The notes below the pieces were generated by a model, which saw only the letters and a list, made by a program, of their open reading frames with translations, did not search any database and was not told the DNA's origin. A stretch of DNA of 41,031 nucleotides from a virus. Shown here piece by piece: positions 15,701 to 25,131 of this stretch; position 1 is the first letter of the stretch; the number at the start of each line of letters is the position of its first letter. A program made the translations under genes and the position numbers. The DNA is taken from positions 1 through 41,031 of the IMG/VR virus record IMGVR_UViG_3300009129_000030, one strand, 5' to 3'.

Positions 15701-18700
15701 CTCAGATTCTGTTCTGACATAACTAGCACCAAATTTGTTAATGCGAGATACCTTTTTAATTGTTGCCGTTGCTGAGTTAAATAAGGCATCCCATTTTTCT
15801 TGCGCTATTGCCATAGCTTCAGGACTAGTATCCCCTTCAGTAAGAAAGTCTTCAGGAGTGATTCTAGCCTTTGCAGTATTAAATAACTTAGTTAGCTCTT
15901 GAGATTTAATATTAAAACTATCTAAACCAACTTGAATAATATGCTTATAATTATCGTACATGTACGACTCTGCAGGCGACATGACAAAAGCTGCATCCAT
16001 TCTAGTTGGCGCATTCGACTCACCTTCCTCTACTAACCCTCTTAAGGTTTCCATAGCATTAATTGCTTTATCTTTTAGTAAAGCATTCTTGCTAGTTTGA
16101 AGATGTAATATTTCTTCTCTAAATATTCTGGTTAATTCATCTGAATGTTTAGAGGTATTGTTGCTCATTGCTAAAAGATTGTTAAAAGTATTTTCCGGAT
16201 CTAGCACAGCGACATCTTGTAAAGATATCTGGGTTTTATACTGGTTAGCTTCATCTGGCTCAACAGTAGAATTTTTGGCAATAGTCGATGAAGCTTCTAC
16301 AAGAAAACTCAATATAGAATTTTCATGAAACTTAGCCTGACCAAGTACTTTACGAATAACTCTCCGAATAGCTGCTAACAGCTTTTTAGCAAAAGTCTGT
16401 CTGGCTGCTGCTACAGACTCATTTTTATTTTCTGCTAATGCAGTGACATATTTAAAGTTAGTTAGGCCCCATGCAAATAACTCTTTGGCTGAGAATCTTA
16501 TAGGCGTATAACCATTCTCAGGCATGTATTCTACTTGCACTTCTTTAGTAGCATCTGCTTGCAATTGATTAACTAATTTGGAAAAGTCCTTGTTGTTTTT
16601 CATCTCAGAAACTAAACCAGCATCTAAAACAGAATGCACCATTTCATGCATTAAGGTTTCAATGTTTATACCGCCATTATTTTCGTGTAAATAAATAGTG
16701 TTCGTTGAAGGATCAAACATGCCTTTGCTTCTACGAATACCTTCTACTTTTTTAAGCTCTTGCTCATTTAGTTCTCTGCCTTCTTTTTGCTGAACCATGG
16801 TCAAAGTAGCATTGCTGTCCTGAATTACTATTCTAGGAAACTTACCTTTAGCCGTAAATGCTGGTGACAACACAGAAGTCACTAAAACTTTTTTAAGAAA
16901 GTCTTTATAAATCTGAGTAGCGTTACTTGCATCTATAAGTTTATTTAGTCTGCGGGAAGTAGCAGATCTGTTTTTACCAGTGCCTTTATCAGTCAGGGCA
17001 GTTATGTGCTCTGCTAGCCCGGCATCTTTAGTATGAGGAAAAAATAAATTATTAGGTATATTCGTAGCCTGTTCATCTAATGATTTAGTTGCATCAGGCG
17101 CACTAATATTTACAGAGTTTTTAACGCCATCTTTAGCAGATATTATGGTAGGCTTACCAGATAAGTTACCCATCTGGTCCACTGACATATCACCTTTGGT
17201 TAGTTGTTCTACCAGACTTATTTGAGCCGCAGCATCCTCTGCTCTACTAATTAGAGCAGGAATGTAATGCTCAATAATAGCATCTACTTCTGCCATATCT
17301 AAGTCTTTATGTAATTTACGTAATTCTAGTTCCGGGCTAGCAACTACTTGTTTATTGCGAGTTACGGTTTTTGTATTTAATGCTCTACTTATATCCCACG
17401 AACTTAATATATTGCCTTCTGCGTCTCTTAATGCAATTATGTTGCTAATAGAGCTCCAATAAGCTACATCTCTTATATTATCTACTATAGTAGCTTTACC
17501 TGCTGCAGATAACGTGGCTATACTTTCTTTCCATGAGGATTCTTCGCCCAATGTTCTTTTCATCGCATCTACGTGCAGTTGTAATTGAGGATTATTTAAA
17601 ATAGATTCAAAATAAGCTAAGTTACTTACCTGAGCCAGACCATCTTGATCAAGCGTGTTAGATAAAATACCGTCAAATACGTGCATAATATCTTGACCGC
17701 CAGCAATAGTACCAGCAATCATTGCAGCATCTGCGATACCTTGAGTACTTAAAGGTAGTGCACCTGACGCAATAGGCGTAACAGTCTGGCCTCCTGACAC
17801 AATACCTGAAGGGTCTGTAGATAATGAATGCCTTTTTATAGAAGCTGATTCAACGTCATCTGGTTGCGCCCACTTAAACTGAGGTATGGCATCTACATAA
17901 TCCACTTTATCGTCATGAATGTTTAAAGAAAGAGTAGGCATAAATTTCATAACAGACTTCAGTATAGCTCTTTCTTCTGTAGTCGATAAACTTTGATAGT
18001 CAGAATAGCCTGCTTTATCTAAAGCTTCTTGGTAAGCTTTTTCATAAGTTTGACGAGCAAACGGAGCAACAGCATTCATCATTTCCCTAATCAAAGTAAA
18101 GTGCGTTACAGCATCTGAATAGTACGTATTAAAAGCACCTACTTTAGCCCCTGAGTAACCAAAACCACTTTTAAGATTAATAAACATTTGTGGCTCTAAT
18201 TCTTCAGGTAAAGTAAACCCTAAACCAAAATGCTCAGGACTTTTAGCTTTATCTTCTTCAATAGCGCGATCAATAAGTTTTCTATTTTTAATTGCTTCTG
18301 CTCTTAACTCTTCTTGGCTAAATGTTTTAGTCACTTGACCGTATTCAATCAACTCCGTTGTTGCAGACATTGCAATAATATCGGATTTAAGGGAATTAAG
18401 TAATGCTGAGCCATGCTCAGTTAATCCTTTTTCATCAGTATGGTTAGTGCGTATATTCTGCATCTGATCATAAAAATTAGATTCTATTTGCGCCATGTCA
18501 GAACGTATAAGAGAATTAGTTCCTGCGCCATAAAATGCTTCGGTTACAATAGATTTGGTTTCATTACGATGAACACTTACTGTTAGAGCTTCGCTGTCTA
18601 GAGCCACTAATTTACCCAAAGATTTTAAACGTAATTGAGCCAGAAGTATTTGCTTATCTACACCGCTAGCAGTAATTAGCGTATTGTTTAAAGCAGTATT

Positions 18701-21700
18701 TATAACTTCTTGCGTTTCTTCATATAAGCCAGTAACTACGCCAGCTTCAAGTCTTTGAGCATGAGTTCTTCTATCTGAGGCATCACTAATACCGCCTTTT
18801 AAAAGGTAAGTTTTTAACTGGTCAACATCTTTAACTGAATTAACTAATGCAGTTATAGGCCCGTTGTTTACCCCATCAAGTTCAATAGGCAAACTTACTT
18901 TCATTTTATCCGGCGCATCTAAGTACTGTACGTACTCGGCTAATCCCATGGCTGTATGCATAGCAGGATGCCCTGCTAGTTGGAGGTCTCTTACGTAATT
19001 AACGTATAGATCTAAATTATCTGCTTGCTCTCCCTTGTTAAGCTTACGTACTATTTCTAGTATTTCTTGTACTTCTGGTTTAGCGAGCTCTTCATGTACG
19101 CGTAATAAAGCAGTTTCTGGGGATAACTTATCTACGCTTATATCTAATGCTTGAGCAACGCCAAGCATGAATAACACCTCTTCTTTAGTATTACCAGCAG
19201 GGCTTTTAGTTAGCTCCCTTGGCTCAAGATTTATAGCAAAACGATGTAGCTGTTTATTAGTTTGGTAATTTAAAGTTTTACTATCAACAGTTAAACGATA
19301 GTTGCTAATAACTCTGTGATTAAAAAATATAGGCGTATCAAATAACGCAGACGTTATACCAGTATCTTTAACGGTTTCCACCATATCTCTATAGAAAGTA
19401 TAGTAGTTATCAATACCCTGCCTAATAGTCAGGTTTTTACTTTTATTTAATGCCTTAGTTGCATCTAGAAGGGTTTCACCTGTTTCAGGCAACATACCTA
19501 ACATAAGACCTAGATTATCTGAGCCAAGCACAGCTATATGTCGGGCCATAGTTTTATTCAAATAAAATGGTGTTTTATTGGCTTTTTTTACAACGTTCTG
19601 CATTTGCTTACTCAACGTACCCACATTATTTTTTATAGCCTTATTTACTGTTTTATGTGGTCGGCCTATAGATGGCGTTGATTTATTATAATCAGTATCA
19701 AATACCCTACTAAATAAACCAGACTTGCTTTTTAAACCTTCTCCTTCTGTAGAAATAGATTTAACAAAAGGATGCTCTTTGTTTGGTATGTAAGTATTCA
19801 AAGCATCCACAGATTTAAACTGAGTGTGTTTATCGGCATTTTCAAAAGTAGCAATAGTGTAATAACCCCTATTTGCATTATTAGACGACTTCCACACGTA
19901 AAGTGCATCATTGTATTCAATAAGGTTATTGCCTACACCAACTTTTTTTCTGGGAAATTGGTCCAATTTAATAACATTAGGCATGCCTTTAATTGGATTC
20001 TTTGCGCCAAAACGAAACATCTTGTTACGGGAGATTTTTACTTCTTTAAATATACCTGCATCAACCATGTAATCTAATATTACTGAGCCAAGAGCGTCTC
20101 TAACCCTATTTTTAGTGTTGGCATGCTTACCGCTAAATTCTATGCCAGCAATAGCAATGGCATTATTACCTAGGTCTTGTATAGCATTATTCTTTGAAAA
20201 ACCTACCCCAGTTTCATCTAAATAGTCTGTTAATTGCCCTGATGGCGAAGCTTTACGATCTAGGCCGCTTATGGCTATAACTGACTGTTTTGTTAGACCT
20301 GCAGATTTAGTCATAAGAAACTCTGTCATAGACAACACAGAGGCCTTGCTAAGCATTTTATCCATACCCTTAGTTAGTGGGTCATTTGACAAGAATAGCG
20401 CTCTAAAGCCGCTCTTAGCTTTGTTATAAGGGGTATTCTTAACAGTAGCTCTCTTGTCATTCTTGCCTTTAGTGGCCAGCTTGTTTAAAACGCTTTTATA
20501 AAGGAAATCTGATATCCCGTTTTCTAAGTTATTTAGATCTAAAGCATCTACCATGCCAGTAAATTGCTCTGCCTCGGCAGAAGAAAGCCCAAGGCTACTT
20601 ACCTTATCTTGCACTTTACTAAGGAAATTATCTGTTAGATCTTCATTTGTAGAATTACCTACAAGAGATGTTTTATTTATAGAGCCTTCTTCAGCCAACT
20701 CATTGTACTGAGTTAACCACTGAGCATTTACAGGTTTTGACGCTAAACCTCCTGTGATTGGCCCAGTAAAGAATGATTTTCTAAAGCCGCTAGCAACACG
20801 CTCTGAGCCAGTAGTTATTTCTTTTTGGCCAAAGTTTTCGTCATCAATGGCATTACCTAATAACTCAGTAGCTCCATCTAGTAATTTAGCAGGAGTCTGA
20901 TCAATAAATTCTTCCGCCGCCAAATCACCAGTAAGCACTTTACCTAAGTCATTTACAGCATCTGCTAGTGCTCTACTATTAGCGCCTTCTCTGGCTCTAG
21001 TAATAAATGGGTTTATTGCCTCTGGCTCAGCAAGAAATTCGCTTTCACTGCTTTCAGGTAAGTTAATTAAACTTTGTACTCTTTTAGCAATACGGTCTGC
21101 ACTACCAGTTAATTCAACAGCTTTTTCTACAGGCGATACGCCTAAGCTAACGGCTATCTCGTTTGCTGCCGCTAAGGCCTCTGTGCTTCCCTCCTGCTGG
21201 ATTTTTTGTAACACTGGTTCAATTGCCGCAGGTAAGTCGCTAAGCTCTTTAGTGGCGTCTAAGAAGCTTTTTTGTATATCTCCAAATTCTTGGCTAGAGA
21301 TGTTATTTGGTTTAGGGAATGTGCTTATTTGATTAGCCAATTCCTCTGTTTGAGTAGAGGCAGCTTCTTCAACAGTTTCGCTTAAATTACTGACTACAGT
21401 GTCTACTGCATCTTTTAAAGGAGTATCTGTTACAGCAGCATTGATAGTAGCGCCAATTTGTTTAAGCGAAGTTGTGTCAGCTCGCATAGTAGCAATTACA
21501 TTTTCAGAAGTACCTGCTTTAACCCACATATCACCTGTACCATTAATCTGTTTATATGGCACACCTTCAGGATTTAAAGGAGTAACTACTTTACCTGTAG
21601 CTGATGACTCTTCTAAAGCTTTTTCAAAAGCAGCCACTTTATCATCCATATGGCCAATAAATCGTTCTACTTCTGCCACTTGTTTAGCCACATAAGCAGG

Positions 21701-23725
21701 GGCGTCATTGGCTATACCGCGTAAGACATTATTTAAATAAGTTCTGCCTCCTCGCCATTCTTCAGAACCAATTATAATATCTTCAGACACTTCTTTAGAG
21801 GTTTTACGTACTGCTATTAAATCATCAATTAACGCCAATTCACTTTCTTTGGCACCAAGCTCTTTAGCTGTATTACGCGCAGAAGTTAAGCTTTCAACTG
21901 AAATAGCGTTATCGCTATCTTCGTTACTTAAGTGTAAAGATAAATCACCAAGAAAATCTTTAACTAGTTGATTTTCATTTCTGGCTTTTTCGCTCAATTC
22001 TACTATATCTGCGTCAGTAGACTTAGTAATGATATCTTGGTTCAACAAAGAATTAGCTGCGTTAGCTGCATCTAGTTTAGCCCTTGCTTGTTTAATTACT
22101 TCAGGTGATTGTTTACCTTCTTGCTCAAGTAAGTCTATTTTAGCTTCTTCATCTAATTGAGCTAACTTAGCTTTGGCATAAGCAATTTTTTGCTCATTAC
22201 TCATTGCACTGAGATTTACTTTACCATCTTCATTTTTAGGAGCTTGCTCTATTGCTTGGTTGCCTTGCACTAGTGTACTGTTCAACTCTTTTTCTAGGTT
22301 GACGCCTTCGGCGTCTTTATCTGAGCTTTTCTCTACTGCTGAATTAAGTAAGTTAATGCCTCCTGCTGTCATTAAAGAACTACCTAAGCCTGTGACTGCT
22401 CCTACAGCAGCGGCACTAGACACACCTTTAGAAGTGTCTAAATCTTTATCAATATTTTCTTTAATGGCTTGATTAGATAATGCCTTGCCCCCACCAGACT
22501 GTACGCCTTCTTCTAAAAATTCCCCTGCAGAAGAAATAGCTGTTTGTTTTAATTTACTACCAGCAGCCTTAGTTTTAACGCCACTTGCAATCTTTTCTAA
22601 GCCTACGCCAAATACTTTAGCAGCGGCCTTACCTAAGAGCGCTGAACCACTACCTACTTGAGTAGCTACTTTACTAGCCAAAGCTTTATGCGCATCTTCT
22701 TTACTCATAGTCAAACGTAGCTTTTGATACTCAGGTGATTTTTCTAAGTCTTCTTGGCTTAAAGACATGACCTCGCTGTAAGTTTCAGTAAAGTTAGACG
22801 CACCCTCAAGTTTGCCTATTTCAGTAGAGGTAGCAGTACCAACTTTTTTATTAATACGCTTTTCTAATACTTCACTACTTATAGGACCTGCAGTTTTAGT
22901 TTCTCTTTCTTTAACCTTACTGGCAGTAGAAGATACTTTAAGTATTAAAGGTATGGTTTCAATGGCACTTTCTACTACTCCGGCAACTCCTGTATGCCCT
23001 ACAGCAAACTTAGCTTTAGCAAATTCAGCAGAACGTATTTGAGCCGGGGTAGCATTATCTGGTAAAGCATCATCAATGCTTTGCTCATAAGCAGCTATAT
23101 CTTTTGCTATTTGGGCTTTACGTGCATTACCCTCGTCACTTTTTAAAGAGCCAAGGCTTTGTTTAATGCTGCTACCTACTGCAAGTATTGGATCAAGTAC
23201 TTTATTGATTGCTTTTACGGTAGGATCATTTTGAGCCATGGAATCAAGATCTTTACTTATCTTGTCAATGTAACCGCCTTCTTCTGGTGTAGTAGCCTCA
23301 CGAAAGCTATCTCCGTAACCTAGCTTATCTGCTACCCATTGAAAACCACTGCGCCCACCTCTAATAATATCAGCAGGGCTAGTGAGTGCTTTATTTATGG
23401 CAGGTGCTGCCTCAGCAATGGATACACCCATTTGAGCTGCGCCAACTAAACCATCTTGAATAATGCTGCTTTGGTTAAGTGTTTGCTGTCTAAGGTTGTT
23501 TTGTTGGTTGAATTCCATTCGTTGAGCTGCGGTAGCAAAAGGGAATCGCTTATCAAACTCAGCAAGCGAAAATACCGACTCAGTTCCTTGAAGTCGGCTT
23601 TGTTTATCTACGGCAGCATGTTTAACTGCTTCTCTCTTAGAGTCTAATAAAGATGACGGGTCATCAATAAATTCATTTTGTGCGGTATCTATACTAGAAG
23701 TTAAAGTAAGAAAATCAGTACTCAT
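12788..23725 (-). CDS. Virion RNA polymerase, N4 gp50-like, with metallopeptidase-like signature
   Basis: A 3645-residue protein, close to the ~3500 of N4 gp50, which is packaged and ejected to transcribe early genes. Single-subunit polymerase motifs: R1477 (ISNYR, place of the T/DxxGR Arg); motif A D1617 in LPIELDGVNNG; motif B R1720/K1724/Y1732, with the exact 4 and 8 residue spacing of T7 RNA polymerase; motif C probably D2018 in MHVFDG. Distances R-D (140), D-K (107) and K-D (294) resemble my recollection of N4 (135, 111, 281). Downstream, HEMVH (2360-2364) and ELFAWG (E2415) form a zincin-like signature, and a second HExxH (HELHH) lies at 2828-2832. The N-terminal ~1300 residues have glycine/alanine-rich segments of the kind seen in ejected internal proteins. 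Last gene of the late arm. Confidence 0.93.
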   Translation of the reverse strand: MSTDFLTLTSSIDTAQNEFIDDPSSLLDSKREAVKHAAVDKQSRLQGTESVFSLAEFDKRFPFATAAQRMEFNQQNNLRQQTLNQSSIIQDGLVGAAQMGVSIAEAAPAINKALTSPADIIRGGRSGFQWVADKLGYGDSFREATTPEEGGYIDKISKDLDSMAQNDPTVKAINKVLDPILAVGSSIKQSLGSLKSDEGNARKAQIAKDIAAYEQSIDDALPDNATPAQIRSAEFAKAKFAVGHTGVAGVVESAIETIPLILKVSSTASKVKERETKTAGPISSEVLEKRINKKVGTATSTEIGKLEGASNFTETYSEVMSLSQEDLEKSPEYQKLRLTMSKEDAHKALASKVATQVGSGSALLGKAAAKVFGVGLEKIASGVKTKAAGSKLKQTAISSAGEFLEEGVQSGGGKALSNQAIKENIDKDLDTSKGVSSAAAVGAVTGLGSSLMTAGGINLLNSAVEKSSDKDAEGVNLEKELNSTLVQGNQAIEQAPKNEDGKVNLSAMSNEQKIAYAKAKLAQLDEEAKIDLLEQEGKQSPEVIKQARAKLDAANAANSLLNQDIITKSTDADIVELSEKARNENQLVKDFLGDLSLHLSNEDSDNAISVESLTSARNTAKELGAKESELALIDDLIAVRKTSKEVSEDIIIGSEEWRGGRTYLNNVLRGIANDAPAYVAKQVAEVERFIGHMDDKVAAFEKALEESSATGKVVTPLNPEGVPYKQINGTGDMWVKAGTSENVIATMRADTTSLKQIGATINAAVTDTPLKDAVDTVVSNLSETVEEAASTQTEELANQISTFPKPNNISSQEFGDIQKSFLDATKELSDLPAAIEPVLQKIQQEGSTEALAAANEIAVSLGVSPVEKAVELTGSADRIAKRVQSLINLPESSESEFLAEPEAINPFITRAREGANSRALADAVNDLGKVLTGDLAAEEFIDQTPAKLLDGATELLGNAIDDENFGQKEITTGSERVASGFRKSFFTGPITGGLASKPVNAQWLTQYNELAEEGSINKTSLVGNSTNEDLTDNFLSKVQDKVSSLGLSSAEAEQFTGMVDALDLNNLENGISDFLYKSVLNKLATKGKNDKRATVKNTPYNKAKSGFRALFLSNDPLTKGMDKMLSKASVLSMTEFLMTKSAGLTKQSVIAISGLDRKASPSGQLTDYLDETGVGFSKNNAIQDLGNNAIAIAGIEFSGKHANTKNRVRDALGSVILDYMVDAGIFKEVKISRNKMFRFGAKNPIKGMPNVIKLDQFPRKKVGVGNNLIEYNDALYVWKSSNNANRGYYTIATFENADKHTQFKSVDALNTYIPNKEHPFVKSISTEGEGLKSKSGLFSRVFDTDYNKSTPSIGRPHKTVNKAIKNNVGTLSKQMQNVVKKANKTPFYLNKTMARHIAVLGSDNLGLMLGMLPETGETLLDATKALNKSKNLTIRQGIDNYYTFYRDMVETVKDTGITSALFDTPIFFNHRVISNYRLTVDSKTLNYQTNKQLHRFAINLEPRELTKSPAGNTKEEVLFMLGVAQALDISVDKLSPETALLRVHEELAKPEVQEILEIVRKLNKGEQADNLDLYVNYVRDLQLAGHPAMHTAMGLAEYVQYLDAPDKMKVSLPIELDGVNNGPITALVNSVKDVDQLKTYLLKGGISDASDRRTHAQRLEAGVVTGLYEETQEVINTALNNTLITASGVDKQILLAQLRLKSLGKLVALDSEALTVSVHRNETKSIVTEAFYGAGTNSLIRSDMAQIESNFYDQMQNIRTNHTDEKGLTEHGSALLNSLKSDIIAMSATTELIEYGQVTKTFSQEELRAEAIKNRKLIDRAIEEDKAKSPEHFGLGFTLPEELEPQMFINLKSGFGYSGAKVGAFNTYYSDAVTHFTLIREMMNAVAPFARQTYEKAYQEALDKAGYSDYQSLSTTEERAILKSVMKFMPTLSLNIHDDKVDYVDAIPQFKWAQPDDVESASIKRHSLSTDPSGIVSGGQTVTPIASGALPLSTQGIADAAMIAGTIAGGQDIMHVFDGILSNTLDQDGLAQVSNLAYFESILNNPQLQLHVDAMKRTLGEESSWKESIATLSAAGKATIVDNIRDVAYWSSISNIIALRDAEGNILSSWDISRALNTKTVTRNKQVVASPELELRKLHKDLDMAEVDAIIEHYIPALISRAEDAAAQISLVEQLTKGDMSVDQMGNLSGKPTIISAKDGVKNSVNISAPDATKSLDEQATNIPNNLFFPHTKDAGLAEHITALTDKGTGKNRSATSRRLNKLIDASNATQIYKDFLKKVLVTSVLSPAFTAKGKFPRIVIQDSNATLTMVQQKEGRELNEQELKKVEGIRRSKGMFDPSTNTIYLHENNGGINIETLMHEMVHSVLDAGLVSEMKNNKDFSKLVNQLQADATKEVQVEYMPENGYTPIRFSAKELFAWGLTNFKYVTALAENKNESVAAARQTFAKKLLAAIRRVIRKVLGQAKFHENSILSFLVEASSTIAKNSTVEPDEANQYKTQISLQDVAVLDPENTFNNLLAMSNNTSKHSDELTRIFREEILHLQTSKNALLKDKAINAMETLRGLVEEGESNAPTRMDAAFVMSPAESYMYDNYKHIIQVGLDSFNIKSQELTKLFNTAKARITPEDFLTEGDTSPEAMAIAQEKWDALFNSATATIKKVSRINKFGASYVRTESEYLAEFVAMAKTNEEVRQVLDKRLDPVKDGRSNNKLSGVIFKIIDKVHSALTQSLTGAKGNLTRKVDIVSKRLLLSEFRAKSKLEQRAVGMVGQLDKTYTTYASWADAAYKKVLGSSTVSGLKSAAKSTAMGVADTIKGTNNTKQAEAYSKIFHELHHGYGSFIPRIIEEVSLTNDNNKFIRRLFMAKNRAIAGSRDGAIKAVSNKIHSELGSLLTKSNSAHYTEAVVNTDLSAITDEFDLQQIRDLYTNPAKLEEAIAKLESRLTGSKASTALIDHAHSMGWFAIHHKGTENTTFPNAISAVTKLSRVFKVNLLGLEKDVDKLSTLVAIQQTSQGAKETLVEAIKINPSAIASLINMQAVQKQQELKDKYRGDKYAQLKGGISEIHDPYRDVRIVPAKDIDALVHDGYTSLGEMPRNPSDTNKDKMFIMYSDIGGAATYQQGAVSTIISDTRGIDNLDGRSVTDGIDDYAKIRKHAKSTRENYEKNMKNTSSVRGTKRNIMQSGTSAVVDSKGNVTAYKYSISAAQKKTILNADRRIESVLPHMYGRTIEASHSDNYNKLVNDALINTYKQDLAQGNTNDYVQIGKKANTKRGREAWRMLPPKARADLADKWGDLAYVRSSLMDQVFGYRKASLANVLRANSDSPQWAKSVIKNTLGLFISDKALIRGIVKGEKALTEISSYIKDWIVVRGLEVLIGNILSNTVQLVLESEGMSIRKAIAYQMEGLKLAKIYQENQSKIRRLEFDISTSLGDTTAMQNTLAQLRTEQTKNAASVLIDAGLLTAIVEDVEADTNPYNSITKLGDKANSLNNKLPESVQWVTRNLAASKESEWYKTAYQFTQIGDFGARYAMYKNLKERNQLTESSLGNVMDSFVNYDLPSNKYLQYLGDVGQVWFLKYFMRIQAVIIKNTINSPRKVMELMATIGTLGVDLPTYYDAFFLFNSITNKLGLMNYAEKGIDSMPVSHVAETLF

Positions 23726-23755
23726 TTGGACAAAGGCCCTTAATTATTAAGTTGA

Positions 23756-25126
23756 CTATTTCCTTATGATACCTGACTTAGCAAATACCCTCAATTGTTC
23801 TGTCTGTGCTTCTGTGTCATATTTTCTATTTATTCTATCCCGCTGATTAAACTTATCTACTGCTGCTTGTATACGAACACTTTCATCTTGCATACGTTTA
23901 AGCAGTTTTTCTTTGTCTAATTCGTTGTTGTTGACATCGTTCCAATACCATGGAGTTTGCCCTACAGAAGCAGTAGGTAGCACTTTATGAAGTAAGACGT
24001 TTAAGTAGTTCTCTGGTAAATTACGCCCATCTTTAGTATCTTTAAAAGTATTTATGGCATCTTTTACTTGCTCTTGTACGTAACCCCTATTTGATACTTC
24101 TTCAGGTAAACCTTTCACAAACTCTACAATAGGGTTAGGCACTGGCTTACCCTCTTCTACCATAGATTTAAAAGTTTGTAATTCATTCATTAATTGAGTC
24201 GTTTGGTCTAACCCTGCAGATTTAAGCGCAGATGCTCTTTTAGCTTCTATGCCGCTCATCTTACCTGCCAGTACTTTTTGCTCATTAGCGTCTAATTGGT
24301 AAGTTGAACTTATTTCGTTAACCAGTTGCTCACTGAGTCTATTTCTGTCAGCTAAAGATAAATCATCCGATGTAGTAAGCGTACTTCTACCTGCTCTTTC
24401 TAAAGCATCAAGCTGATTTGCCAGATTTGCTTTTACGCCTGCGCCAGTCAAATCATTTTGAACTAAACTGGAATTAATGTTGTTAATTAACGCAGGTGCA
24501 GTATTTCCCGAAGGGTCCGCAAATTGCTTAGTATTTGTATCATATACTAAACCTAATTGCTCTGCTTGTTGAGCTAGTCTTTGATTACTTGCACGGGCAT
24601 CACGTAAAGGATTAACAAGGTCATACAACCGATTGTCTAAGTCTGCGCTAAAATTAGCCCTTGCTAAATCTTCTTGCTTTGCCTGCTGTTCTTGATCAAA
24701 CTTTCTTCTAGCTAAAGCTGTATTTTGCTTAATGCTATCAATCCTTGCTTTTTGAGAAGCATCGGCTAAACCTTGGGTTCTATTTTGCTGAGAAAACTTT
24801 GCTTTAGCCAAAGCCTGTGCAGCAAGAGAACTTTCTTGGTTAAAAGCATCTAACCCTCTATTGTATTGAGTCTGCTCTGCCTTCTCTGCTGCATCCAATT
24901 GAGCCAGTCTGTTTAAAGCGTCTTGAGCATTTTGGTTATCAGCTCTAGTAAATTGCCCGCCTAATCCTTGCTGCATTTGGTTCAACCCACTAGAAAGCAA
25001 ACTGATAGGATTGCTTGCTACCACAGGCGCAATATTGTTAGTAGGGGCAAGTAGTTCCCCTGTTGCTTTTTGGCGCTCTAACAAGTTTTTCTGTAACACG
25101 CTATCTAATGTAATAGGTTTGGTCAT
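23756..25126 (-). CDS. Coiled-coil virion protein (N4 gp51-gp55 region)
   Basis: A 456-residue, Gln/Ala-rich helical protein located 30 bases upstream of the polymerase gene. Residues ~65-190 form a long predicted coiled coil (for example QALAKAKFSQQN and RRKFDQEQQAKQ). No membrane segment or enzymatic motif is visible. In N4 the genes between the major capsid protein and the virion RNA polymerase encode structural or internal proteins, so this is probably an internal or connector protein ejected or assembled with the polymerase. The exact N4 counterpart is not determined. Confidence 0.72.
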   Translation of the reverse strand: MTKPITLDSVLQKNLLERQKATGELLAPTNNIAPVVASNPISLLSSGLNQMQQGLGGQFTRADNQNAQDALNRLAQLDAAEKAEQTQYNRGLDAFNQESSLAAQALAKAKFSQQNRTQGLADASQKARIDSIKQNTALARRKFDQEQQAKQEDLARANFSADLDNRLYDLVNPLRDARASNQRLAQQAEQLGLVYDTNTKQFADPSGNTAPALINNINSSLVQNDLTGAGVKANLANQLDALERAGRSTLTTSDDLSLADRNRLSEQLVNEISSTYQLDANEQKVLAGKMSGIEAKRASALKSAGLDQTTQLMNELQTFKSMVEEGKPVPNPIVEFVKGLPEEVSNRGYVQEQVKDAINTFKDTKDGRNLPENYLNVLLHKVLPTASVGQTPWYWNDVNNNELDKEKLLKRMQDESVRIQAAVDKFNQRDRINRKYDTEAQTEQLRVFAKSGIIRK

Positions 25127-25131
25127 AACTA

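Noticed and set aside
17908-17914. HD dipeptide (H1937-D1938) as polymerase motif C
   Set aside because: It resembles the classic HD, but spacing from K1724 (214) is far from my recollection of N4 (281); D2018 in HVFDG at 294 fits better. Kept as an alternative only.
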